A DNA stretch of 64,000 nt. It comes from Thuidium tamariscinum (Eukaryota > Streptophyta > Bryopsida > Hypnales > Thuidiaceae). A model generated the notes under the pieces. The model worked only from the letters and a program-made list of their open reading frames with translations, made no database searches and was not told the DNA's origin. The translations under genes were made by a program, and so were the position numbers. Numbering within the stretch: position 1 is the stretch's first letter; the number at the start of each line of letters is the position of its first letter. Positions 12,701-22,860 of the stretch are shown in pieces. The stretch is from assembly GCA_947034885.2 (NCBI GenBank), contig OX344749.2, forward strand, positions 41,197,682 through 41,261,681, written 5' to 3'.

Positions 12701-12922
12701 GTCGGCCTCTATCTATTCCTACTGGCCTCCTACACATTTCAGAAGAACATGTGTAACCCGAGGTGAAATACGTACCCCGGAGCCCAAGTCTGTTGGAGTT
12801 GACGAAATGGCGCTGCGTTGGTCCCCTTCATCATAGCTCTCCTCGCTCGCACTCGGGTCATCCTCTACTCCCGCTCCGGTGGCGGTAGCTGGTCTCCTCG
12901 CCATCTCTGCCGCACTCTGCAT
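6707..12922 (-). CDS. ParB-like / DNA-methyltransferase-like fusion protein, 11 exons
   Basis: Exons, in transcript order, are 12922-12776, 10847-10180, 10085-9896, 9795-9601, 9515-9300, 9163-8928, 8823-8187, 8098-7751, 7654-7381, 7275-7068 and 6977-6707. Every junction is GT-AG and the phases join without a stop, giving 1129 residues. Residues about 128-270 follow ParB topology: a leading strand (RIPLCRL), a helix, then CDGNHQLLAW (about 222-231, matching the DGxHRLxA box), a VSVDSIIL strand and a following helix. Residues about 764-1030 follow the beta-class order of N4/N6 methyltransferases: DLIIADMPEG (783-792, DMPE in place of D/NPPY), then GDVVVDCTASTG (960-971, motif I) and HIIALEED. 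Exon 7 encodes a charged, lysine-rich coil. Catalysis is uncertain because both key motifs are altered. It is divergent to the transposase within one transposon. The start could also be the ATG at 12904. Confidence 0.8.
10848..12775 (-). other. Large first intron of the ParB/methyltransferase-like gene
   Basis: This 1.93-kb intron starts GTACGT after a GGG codon and ends TTTTGCAG before GTTCAG. It is far longer than the gene's other introns (about 80-130 bp) and clearly more GC-rich. Most of it is occupied by the palindrome array. Small open frames inside (for example near 11691-11924 and 12444-12836) show no recognisable protein and are probably accidental. Confidence 0.75.
11046..12282. repeat. 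Array of eleven 18-bp palindromes (CCTCTCGGCGCCGAGAGG)
   Basis: Copies or near-copies lie at 11046, 11228, 11322, 11396, 11495, 11637, 11744, 11883, 11991, 12097 and 12267, with a degenerate one at 12610. The spacing is about 75-180 bp. The shared core is CTCGGCGCCGAG; the spacers are unrelated except for a frequent GAGGACT after the core. The preserved dyad symmetry amid diverged spacers suggests a protein-bound site. It lies within intron 1 of the ParB-like gene and upstream of its coding bulk. A parS-like role for its own ParB-like product is inference; a promoter, methylation or replication role is equally open. Confidence 0.85.
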
Positions 12923-13399
12923 CCACGCGCGGAGAGAACCTTAGCCCCTCCCAAAATGTAGTGCAATGTCGCTTTAGGGTATGGAGTTGATGAATGTCGA
13001 AAGACGGAAGGGCCTAAAAACATGGGCGGAAGCAACCGCGTTACACAGAAGAGAAAGCGGTGCGATTTAGGGTGAGGGTTGCGGAACAGCGGGAGGCTGG
13101 TTGACAGCAGAAGGTACAGAAGCGAATCATCACGGGAGGACGGTGTGTGAACAGGTCACGAATACCAAGTCCGACTATTAGAACGTTGCTTCGGGGGGAA
13201 GAAAAGTGAATTTATGTATTTCATTCATACATATAAACAAGGCATAATAGTATGTGGATGGTCATCCAGAGTCCATACACGTTATCTTAAAGCCCAGGCA
13301 ATACAACAATCGCTAGAACAAAGCTTTTTAAAACGAGGAAAGTTTAGTACCCCTCCTTAAGCATACATTGCTGTTACATGGAAGATATCTACCAGATGG

Positions 13400-13690
13400 T
13401 TGAAAAAATGTTTTATAGGTGTCTTGATTCTCTTTAGACTAATCCCCCGTAATCAATAAATTAATACATCATGGAGGCCGCGTGCCCTACTTGAAGGTTA
13501 AAAAAATGTATCATGTGTTTCTTAGATCTCGTTGGTGTTAACCCCACCAACCAATACATGAATAGAATATGGAGACCGCGGGTCCGATAAGAAGATGAAA
13601 AAAACGTATCATGTGTCTATCAATTCTCCTTGGCCTAACACCACCCAGCAATAAATGAAGCTAATATGTCATAGTCCCTAACCAAAGGTG
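13400..13690. repeat. Three degenerate tandem units of about 100 bp
   Basis: Each unit contains a GTTGAAAAAA- or ATGAAAAAAA-like start, then (A/G)TGT(T/C)T with a C/T-rich stretch, a CCACC or CCCCC word, AAT(A/C)AAT and often a GGAG(G/A)CCGCG word. Units begin near 13400, 13499 and 13598. They lie in the divergent promoter region and could hold regulatory sites. Confidence 0.55.
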
Positions 13691-13804
13691 AAAACAGCAA
13701 TAGGGCTTTTATTCATGGATTGCTATACTGTTCTATATTTTCCTAGGGCTTCGCTTCTTATTTATTGAATTCAAGTCGAGGATTTAATACTCACAACAAA
13801 ATGG

Positions 13805-14125
13805 TTATTCAGAAAAAGATCTACTTACAGAAGAGTAGAACGTTCCTCCTAGGCTGCAAACTCTATGTGTTTCCTGCAGAAAACATTGCGACTTCTGAGG
13901 ACTCCGTTCGTTGACCTCCTTCCCTTCTTTATCTTCAATTTCCTGCAAACCGGAAGCAAGTCCTACTGAAAAGCCACCATTGTTCGATGATATTATCAAT
14001 GCTCTTCTTCGAGAGTGCAGTAACTGCTTACGCGAAGAAAAAAGAAGTTTTCCCCTCTTCTTCCTTCTCTTCTTCCTCTCCGTAAATTCAAAACTACCTT
14101 CACAAGTCTCATTTTCCGTCAGCAT
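13805..14125 (-). CDS. Small open frame of doubtful status, basic protein
   Basis: An open frame of 106 codons on the minus strand begins at an ATG and includes a very basic tract (ERKKRRKKRGK) followed by serine- and arginine-rich sequence. It lies between the two main genes of element A. I do not recognise a family, and an overlapping plus-strand frame is equally open. It could be a third small gene of the element, an upstream exon of one of the large genes, or chance. Confidence 0.2.
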   Translation of the reverse strand: MLTENETCEGSFEFTERKKRRKKRGKLLFSSRKQLLHSRRRALIISSNNGGFSVGLASGLQEIEDKEGKEVNERSPQKSQCFLQETHRVCSLGGTFYSSVSRSFSE

Positions 14126-15199
14126 TAGTCTTCCGCTACATATTGCAATATGGCTCAGAAAATAGCAAAACTTAGTATCGCTTCCACTGCTACTCAGATC
14201 ATGCTAAAGTTTCTTTTACTAGCTCAATCTAAGACCCACTATATTCACTAGCACTACCACAATGAAGCCTTACCACTCACTACTCACGCTCTTAAAATGA
14301 TGTTTTACTTGATGACTTTATACTATACTAACAAATCACACAGTGGCAAGAGCCTTCCTTTTGGGTGAAGAGGCAATTCTTTTATACACAATTCAGAATT
14401 TAATTTTATATGAGTAAGTGAAGATATCACGATTTACTTTAAATTTCAATCACAAGTTCGAAGAATTTTCTAGATGGTCTTCAGCAAATGTTCCTAGAAG
14501 GTTCATTTCTAAAAACAATTATTGAAATGGCCTAACTTTACGGTTTAGGAAGTGCAATTACTGTTTATATCTTCGAGAAGCGAATAACGGATATCTTGAC
14601 AGAATCAAATTGAATCAGTAGTTCTAGGTATTGAGAGTTCAATTCAAATGGACTGCGTTATTTATTGCCAAATGGAACATGATATCAGTCCCAAAACATA
14701 TTTGTGACAATGTTGTAACAGGCTGTGGCGAAATTGGGGGCACCTTAATGTATGTGTCAGATTTATTTAAGTTGAAATATAGATGATTAAATGGGTTGGT
14801 TTGTATTTGCATAGGTGTCCTATTACAATTTTGAATAAAAAGCTAGCGAGGCACGTACTTCATTTTGGGTATTAAATTACCCACATTTATTATGTTTTTT
14901 GAATTCTAAAGTACTTGGCCTCATTAGTTAGGTTCTTCATCAGACACTTCAAGAGCAATGTACCGAAACCTACATTTTGGCGGTCATTTCAAAAATCAAC
15001 TTTTTCCAGTACTAGAAATATTGCATTCTATCGGCTACTGACGATCCCATAGTCTAGTGTCCCCTGCTTCCATTTATAACACTATCTCATGCCCTTATAT
15101 ACTGTACTTTTGAACCCTTGAAGTCATTTGCTTCCTATTGTTTGATGTCTGCTGTTTCATATTTCTTTAGTTCTGCAGTGAAAGCAAAATTCTTTGGCA

Positions 15200-18100
15200 A
15201 TGGCCTCCATTCGAGCAGATGGACATGAAATTCCGCTAGTACTTCCTCTTGATGAAGAAGGGTTTGCTGTCGTGTCTTCACACCTTCTTCATGTTCGATT
15301 TGGATTTGTCCAGTCTAGTATTTACGTTGAAGAGGAGGTCATGTCCGACTCTGGCCACTTGAAGGAATCTGTCCATATGTTGAAGGTAGCAATTGACGAT
15401 GGTCATGTCTGGAAACTTTGTCATGGGCGCTATAGAGCTTATGGTTTGTGCTCTATCGTCATGGGTGGCTCCAATGATGTCTTACCTCGCACGTCAGATT
15501 ATTCTACAGTGAATATGCCGTCTTTGCGTCAGGATATTAGTAGTTCTGTGGAAACTGATCACATTAGGCTTAATGGTACTCCTGTTCAACTTGTTCGAGT
15601 GAAGCAAGAAGTTCTAGACCCAATCATCGATATATCGAGTGAGTCTGAGGGAGAGTCTCCCAGCCAACCCAGCTTACAGGCAACACTTCATCATATACTT
15701 CCCAAGAAAGTCATGAAGCCAGCTTCCACTCCGTTTAGCACACCTTCTAGTAGTCCTACTTTTTCCACTCATTCTCGTCCTCCAACTTATCCAAATGGTA
15801 CAACTAGTACCATTAGTATTGTCGATTGTCTTCGCATACTAGGAGCTATTCGTGGATCCAGGAACGAAGTTGTTGCTTTAGACTATGATTCAATTGTACA
15901 TCACAAAGTGCAGTACCTGCCCCCGGACTTTGATGGAAATGTGATATTCGAGTTGCCACATCTTCATGCTTCATCTTCAGCAACTGTTGGTAGGAACTTG
16001 CATGGTATGGATAAACGTTATAATGGTCATGCATGGTGTCGAACCATGACATCCAATATCAATAACGAAAATGGTCTCAAGTTTAGAAAATCTTCTTGTG
16101 CAGGCCATCTAGTATGTAACAACCCCGACTGTGAGTACTTGAAACGATCATCAAAGCGCAACGAAACTGAGTGGTGCGGTTATACTGCTATACCATTTTC
16201 TGTTGGCCTAGCCCCTCCAAAAGACTCCACTCTTCTTTGCAAGATTTGCAAAATTCCTCCTCATTGCGTTAGTGCCTGTGATGCTAGAGTGTATTATGTT
16301 TTTAGCAATGTTGCAGTTATGACCAGAGCATGCATTCATTTAGGTTGCCATATGCATCCTGTTGCTTCCGGAACATGTAGGGAGTCTTTGGACACTATCA
16401 GTGAACTTATAGCAGATGAGGTTTCCAAAACCCCTAGTGCAACTAATTTTGCCATAGCCCTTGCAGCTAGTAAGCAGTTTTTAGACAATCACCTCATACA
16501 CGTCGGGGATGGACCTAAAGAGATGTTGGAGGGAAAATCACTTGAGGATGTGATGGATAGGTTCCAAATATTGAGTTCCCCTAATATCCGTAATACCATA
16601 TCTTCATTTCGTAGTACTGGCAAAGGTGGGGTCATAGATAGCATCATGAATATGAAACGGAATTTGAAGTTCGAATACATCCATGACAATGTTTTCCCTG
16701 GACAAGGAAAGGAAAAAGTATACTTGTTTAAGATGTTGGTAGATGGACCTGGTAGTGGAGTGGACTTAGTCAAACGCATGCAAGTTGGTGGAGATTTGGA
16801 GAATGCGTGGATAATGTTTGACCATGTAAAACGTGTAAGAGATTGGACGACCATGGCCTGCCATGTGTACGACACAGGATGCAGGAAAGTCATGACAATT
16901 GCTGTCTGTGACATGCAATCAGAAGATACCGAAATCCAATGTATCATGTGGAGATTACTTAATGATGTTATGAGACGCAATGGTGTGGAGAATCCAAATT
17001 TCAAAGGCTTCATGGCAGACAGCGCACAAGCTAATTGGAATGCCGTTCGCATTGTATATGGTACGGGGAATCCGAAGGAAATGATGGAGAACCGCGAACG
17101 AACATGTCTCCTGCATTGGATTACTTCGCTGCATCGACATACACAGAAGCTCATTAAACCAGATCTGCAACACCAGCATATTCGACTATGCAAGCAATAT
17201 AAAGACTCAAAGACCATGGAGGAAGCGGAGACAAGATACTTGGCCATTCGATCATGGTGGTTATCATCAGGGGCAGCCTCAGAAGATGCTATGCGGGAAC
17301 TAGAGTTGTGGCTTTGCTTTTGGCACTTCCGATATCGTCAATGGGGAGGCTTCATGGAAATGGTAACTTCACCTATCATCTTTCTATTTCCATGATTTAA
17401 TCTTATTCCGAATTCAATTATGAATAATATTTTTGTATTAAGTAAATATTAGAATAACCACTTGAAGGTCCAATTTGATCAACGTAGTGAACGAGTGAGT
17501 TCCCTCTCGGAGCCGAGAGGTCACTTCACTGGCCACTGAGATGATGAAGAACATCAACGCTTCGCTATGGTTAGGCATTTGTACAAATCAAACTGGTTAA
17601 GTGGAAGCTTACCTCTCGGAGCCGAGAGTTAACTTCACAACCTACTATGCCGATTAGAAATTGTAGCACTCTGCCTTGTTTAAAGACGTTTTTTAATCAA
17701 ACTTGGATATATGTGAAACACCTCTCGGAGAAGAGAGGTAACTTGAGGCCCTACTGAACAGATTAGAAATACAACTCATGAGTCACTATTATTTTTAGGA
17801 TTATCAGAAATGGCTTTGTAGGACTCATCATATTTTTTCAATTGCAGGGACTTAGTATTGAAGAGATGGCAGACATGCCATCATGCAACTTGTCTGAGAC
17901 AATCCATAACAAATGGTTGCAGCAGTCTGGTAATCGAGGAAATGATTTATTTGCCGCAACTTGTGATGACTGCATTCGTGCTTTCATGCAAATGACAAAT
18001 TACCGAGCATTCTTGAAGGGTAAGACATCTAGGTCAGGGCCATCTAAAGAGGAGTTGAAGTTAAGAGGTGCTAGGCGTAGCGGCGACCCAAAGAAGATCG

Positions 18101-19254
18101 CAGAGGCATTGAATGTGCTTCCCGGAGCAGTTGATGTTACAACACGTGTTCCACACTTGGAGGGCGAAGAGGTGTTCGGTAGTGGGAAGCGCAAGCTTGA
18201 CCTTCCAATTGGGTCGGATGGTGACTCCCATCGACCTGACAAGGTCAATTTCTCTCAGCCACGGGTCCTTACCCGATCTACCCGCGAACCAATGGAACCT
18301 TCAAATAATGCCGACACTCCCCGCGACTCTGAGCATGTACCGCATGTCACAACAGCATTGGAGAGTGATTGTGACACTTCGCAATGGCATATTGCGAGAT
18401 TATCACACAAGTCTAGCTGCAAATGTCACGCCCAGCAGCGTGGATCCAACATCCGCTGTGTCGCAAAAATTGCAAGGGGATGTAAGGGCACTCCGGCTCC
18501 AACGTATCGTGGTAGAAAGAAACAATGGGGTGGAAACAAGGAGGTCGTGACCGATTTTTGGTTCTGCCCAGATGATATTGACCGATGTGTTCAAGGCTCT
18601 AAACGTGCTTGGGTAATTGACTGGCCTCAAGTACCAGACGTGTGGCCTGTAATGACGGGCACTAGTTTGACTCGCCAAGAAACACTTATGTTACAAGAGG
18701 GTGGTTTCCTTCTCCAGGAGCGCCCACCAATGTCACCTCGAAGATTATTTACCATGTCCAATGTTTTTGAGGCGGTCCTTCATGATGAACGGAGCCCTCT
18801 GCATGCAGACACCTACCCAACAACTCGAAGGAGCAAGCCCATTAGGCGACTTGCCAATGCTCCTAGTACAGAGCATCGCAATAAGTGGGAGAGTGCTACG
18901 AATGTGAAAGGAACGATTTTGGGAGTTATGATGCTCCCGTATCCCGGACTGGGAGCTATAATCTCCCTTCAATCTGGAACAGAGCTTGCGCACAAAGTTT
19001 ATCAAATCACACTTGGAATGTATCCAGATTGCACTTGTCCTGATTTTGTTTACATGGCTGTCTCAGCGATTGGTGGACGACATCAATATGTCAATTGTAA
19101 ACATCTATATTACTTATTTCGTTACTTCTGCAAAATGAACCTACTAGAAGACAAGTTCATACATTCTCCAAGCTTTAGTTTCAATGAAGTGAAGCATCTC
19201 CTCATTAAAGCTGGTATCATGGTGGTTCCAAGCAAGGGTCTTCAACATACCTAG
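15200..19254 (+). CDS. MULE-type transposase with WRKY/GCM1-like zinc cluster and SWIM finger
   Basis: Two exons (15200-17362 and 17848-19254) joined in phase 0 give 1189 residues. The ATG at 15200 is the first in frame. The N-terminal half has a GCM1/WRKY-like zinc cluster: NGHAWCRT near residue 275, then C300, C306 and C311 in SSCAGHLVCNNPDCEYL, with further CKIC and HC residues up to about 360. The catalytic region shows MFDHVKRVRDW (D541) and FMADSAQANW (D607), then the C-x2-H signature CLLHW typical of MULEs; the third acidic residue is not assigned. The C-terminus has a SWIM finger, C1116-x-C1118-x19-C1138-x-H1140. WRKY-GCM1 fingers fused to MULE transposases are a known theme. It is intact and divergent to the ParB/methyltransferase-like gene. 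A serine-, proline- and threonine-rich linker lies at about residues 130-200. Confidence 0.85.
17363..17847 (+). other. Transposase intron carrying three palindromes
   Basis: This 485-bp intron runs from GTAACT to TTGCAG. It holds three copies of the element's palindrome in the variant form CCTCTCGGAGCCGAGAGG at 17503-17520, 17612-17628 and 17721-17738, spaced by about 109 bp, with similar words (GTTAACTTC, GGTCACTTC) after each. The same motif family fills intron 1 of the divergent gene. Confidence 0.85.
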
Positions 19255-19625
19255 AGCTCCAAAAATGTTTCAGTGCCTTCATATCTTAGGCTGTAAGGCA
19301 ACATCTATAGCTATAGAAGTATCATTTTGTCTTTGGACAAATACTGTATTTCGATGCTATTTTTTATCCACGCTTATTTCCATCCTTCTAAAACTAGTGC
19401 CATCAATTGAGTTCTTTGTCTTCACAATGTTTTGTTCTAATATTAAACCCTATTAAAAATCTAAAACTCTTATTTAATTTGTACATTTCCACGGTAATAG
19501 GTCCATGCTAATAAGGGCAAAAAATTACTAAGAATATTAAAATTTGACCATTTTTTTCTTTTCTAATACATTTTCTGTAATATTATTGAGTTTTCTAATG
19601 ATATTCCTTAGTTCTATGCTCCCCG
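19255..19625 (+). other. 3' region of the transposase gene and right subterminal DNA
   Basis: Noncoding AT-rich sequence between the transposase stop and the right terminal repeat. It contains the family's subterminal word as CCACGGTAATAGG (about 19491). The 3' untranslated region and polyadenylation site of the transposase presumably lie here. Confidence 0.6.
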
Positions 19626-19689
19626 CTCACAGAATCCCCGCTCAGTGCTCATAGGCTCACGCTCGCACGCTCACAGAATAGCACCGTTG
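19626..19689. repeat. Right terminal inverted repeat of element A
   Basis: Read inward it gives CAACGGTGCTATTCTGTGAG and then GTGCGAGCGTGAGCC-type repeats, matching the left end. CTCACAGAAT occurs twice, at the tip and about 45 bp in, a nested arrangement that is repeated at the left end of element B (35172). Confidence 0.8.
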
Positions 19690-19699
19690 ACAACTAGAC
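19690..19699. repeat. Right target-site duplication of element A
   Basis: ACAACTAGAC, identical to 5697-5706. Confidence 0.8.
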
Positions 19700-22600
19700 T
19701 ATGTAGAATTCTAATCTAATTAATTCAAAATAATTTCAAACATAGTAGCCGCAATCACTACACTTTTCCAAATTCATTTCATCTTCCATCAATATAAATA
19801 GAAAAAAATCTCATCTTGCTCAATAAACCAACAACAATGTTTGCCCGACTTCCTTGTCAATCCTACAAACCTACAACTTATAGTCCCACCTAGACTTTGC
19901 TTCATTCTCAATAATGTCAATTTGACTTACTTGGTCAATTTGCTTTCCAAACTTTGATTTAACAATTTCTTTGAGTCCACTCCCTGACAATTCTTTTGTC
20001 CAACGGCTAACAAATAAATAATTAATGGTTTGACAAACACAATTGGAGTTTCTATACTCACATAAATCACAAGCTAATGACAAAAATATTCTAGCCATAA
20101 CACAGGCAATTTGGCATATACAATTACATTCATACAACAATGAATATTGATTGATTAAAGGTTTTTGTTAATACAAATTATTCTTGAGCCATATATGAAA
20201 AATAGACTTTGATATGAACTCCAAAAACAAAGACTAATGGACCTAGCTATATAGCTTTAAGAGCTACATGATGTTTTATCTCAATAGACACCAAGCCAAA
20301 TTGTCAACCTTCTAATTTTTCTAAATCAACCTTCTTCAAATCTAATTTGTAAGCCTTTTCATATTAGTGTGAACTATTTGACAACTTGTCTTTTCATAAC
20401 TAAATGGAAATGACTTGACCCTTACATTAAGAGGGCAAAATGACAAATTGTGTAAAACTGTTATGACTATACTTTTATATCAAGAATAGACTCACACATA
20501 ATTAAGGTGAATTTATAAGTGAAAGTGACTTTTGAATTAAATAGAATCTTGGTTCAATTTTTTTAAAATAAAAATATGGTAACAAGTAAATATATTATCC
20601 AATGTTGTATTCTTTCATATTAAGAGTAGATTCCCACACACGATTGGTTTATAAGTCACTAAGTGAGAGTGATGTTTGAGTTAAAATTTCAAAAATAAAA
20701 GTAAAGTGATTTAGCATCACCTCTTTTTTGCAATCTTTCAAATCAAGAACAAATTCACATACTATTATTGTGAAATTATAGTGAGAGTGACTTTTGAATT
20801 AAATAAAAATTTGGTCAAATTTTTAAAAATACTATAAATTTTTTTTAACAATGTTAGATGTATTAGTCTTATACATAATTATTGTGAATTTTATGAATGA
20901 AAATAGTTTAGGCATATACAATTTTCAACAAAATGTTACATATTGCAAAGAGTTGAAAGGCATTGATCAAGATTTGAATACATACATTGCTAGAACATGA
21001 ACAATAAAATACAGTTCAAACTAGCAAATGAAGATAACTAACTTTCAAATATAAAAAATATGGCATAGATTAGTTAGTTGTATTAGTAAGTATTTGTTGT
21101 ACTTTTAAATGTGTAGTATTTTTGTGTTTTTTTTACAAGTATTTTGATAGTTAGAGCACCTTACATTTAAAAAAAAATTTAATTGTATACTATGAATGGT
21201 ACAATCTAAATTTAAAAATATGAGTTCCAATTCTTCATCCCTATTATCTTATTTGAATTTTTGATACTAAAATGATCACTATGTGCCGTATGTGGTTGCT
21301 CAACTACTAAAAGATTAATACAATACATGTGTGAAATTAACCCCTAAATACCACCGGAGTCAAACAATAGTCATCTAGTCAATTGATAGCTCAACAATCA
21401 ATGCACTTCCTAGCAACTACATGGTTTTCATACAAGTTTTTTTAGATTTCCTTGAGTGTATGTGCACAATAGATGGTGGTGGAAATTTCCTAATCTTTTT
21501 ATACAAGAAGATGTGTTAAAAATGGTCTTTATTTAATTTAACCTCTTAAGGACCAAGGTTCCTTTAGGGGACAAATGGGAATTGGGGTAGGTACCTACGA
21601 TCTCAATTTTTTTTCCTGATTTTTTCAAACTTCATTTGAAGATAGAAAAATTGATTCGCTTTGTTGGAATGAATTTTTTTTTCAATCAATGTCCGGGAAC
21701 AAAAGTTATGCCCAAGTAAGATCAAAATAGGAGAGAGGGGGCAAGCCAAAGAAATTTAAATTTTGAGTTTTAAAAAAAATAAAGATTTATTTTGATACAT
21801 TATATTTTTTCTACATGAAAGGTTTTGATTCATTTTATTTGAATTTGTTATGAGAAAGTTATAGACAATCTTGTCTTTTGAACAATTTGATTGTCTTCTT
21901 GAAAAAATTACTTGTAGATTTCATTTCTATATGTAATTTTTACAATTTTTCAAGAGAAAAAGTTCTACATGGTGACATGGTTTATTTTTCTATTTAGAAC
22001 ATTCTCACCATTGGTATTAGTGTATTTTAATTTTATCTTTGAGAATTAATAATTTAGATTATCCTTCAATCTTATAGCTACTTCTATTCAACAATTTTTT
22101 AAAGAATAAAAATTAATTTTTAAAATATATTCTTCTTTTCATTAGGCCCTCTATAGAATTCTCCATCATAGATATTGAAATATTAGAGTGACATAGTGAA
22201 AGAAATTAAAGTAAAGAAGGTTCAAAGTCAAACAATCCAATCTAACAATGTATTAAAAACTTTGTTTTTTCACTTTAAATAAAGATATCTTGCAATTTAT
22301 GCCGTCAAAATTTTTGAAGTTTTTTTCACACATTCTCATACTAATAATATATAAGATCATCTTATCTTTTTTATGGTTGGACGTGCAAAAAAATATTTTT
22401 CAAACTTTTTTATGCTTTAAAATAGAAGTGGCAGTTTTGAGTGTTTTTTTGACAAAAAGAGGCCTTGGTTCATTATAGGTTAAAGTCATTAGAATTTGAA
22501 CCCAAAGTAATGTGTTATATAAATATAGCTACACTCAAAGATGGCCAATTTAATTTGTCAAAGGATCACTTCAAGTACAACTTCATTTTAATATTTTTAA

Positions 22601-22860
22601 TAATAGAAGAAATAGTCTAGAAACCAAAGTGACTATATTCTAATTGTTCAAGAAGTTAATAGTGAAATTGTTGATGACTTGTTGTTTGTTTTATGTTTCT
22701 TTTTAATTAGATCCAAATTTTCTTTTATGTTGCATGTTTTCATGCCAAACATTCATTCTAAAATCCTTCATTATCAAACAAAACTAAATTCCTAAAATTT
22801 ATAAGTACTATAGTATGCCAAAAATTAAGCTAGATTTTTATTTATAATTACTTATAGGGT
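19700..22860. other. AT-rich intergenic DNA with an old tandem block
   Basis: No gene is supported. Between about 20470 and 20890 are three or four degenerate units of about 130-150 bp with the words 'TATCAAGAATAGA', 'GTGACTTTTGAATTAAATA' and 'TTGGTTCAATTTTT', the same family as 4680-5100. The remainder is AT-rich sequence without recognisable structure. Confidence 0.55.

Larger units (their letters stand above)
12923..15199. promoter_or_regulatory. Divergent intergenic region between the two genes of element A
   Basis: This 2.3-kb region separates the start codons of the minus-strand and plus-strand genes, so it should contain both promoters. It contains a threefold tandem repeat (13400-13690) and a minus-strand open frame at 14125-13805. 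No TATA box stands out enough to be called. Confidence 0.55.
5707..19689. mobile_element. Element A: complete 14-kb MULE-type DNA transposon
   Basis: The element is bounded by inverted termini. The left starts CAGGGTTGCTATTCTGTGAG; the right, read inward, starts CAACGGTGCTATTCTGTGAG. Both are followed by tandem GTGAGC-type octamers and a subterminal CCTAT(T/G)ACCGTGG word, and a perfect 10-bp target duplication flanks them. Inside are two divergent, uninterrupted genes: a transposase (15200-19254, +) and a ParB/methyltransferase-like protein (12922-6707, -). An 18-bp GC-rich palindrome recurs about sixteen times inside it. Perfect flanking duplications and two open genes imply a young, possibly still competent, autonomous copy. 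MULE membership rests on the transposase motifs (two aspartates, C-x2-H, SWIM) and the target duplication length. At 14 kb it is large for a MULE. Confidence 0.85.

Noticed and set aside
6707-12922. Bacterial contamination or a bacterial insertion explaining the ParB/methyltransferase-like gene
   Set aside because: The gene has ten GT-AG introns with consistent phases, lies inside a plant-type transposon with target duplications, and has several decayed relatives in the same window.
16489-17247. Minus-strand open frame of 252 codons
   Set aside because: It is antisense to the transposase catalytic region, which carries recognised motifs, and has no motif of its own.
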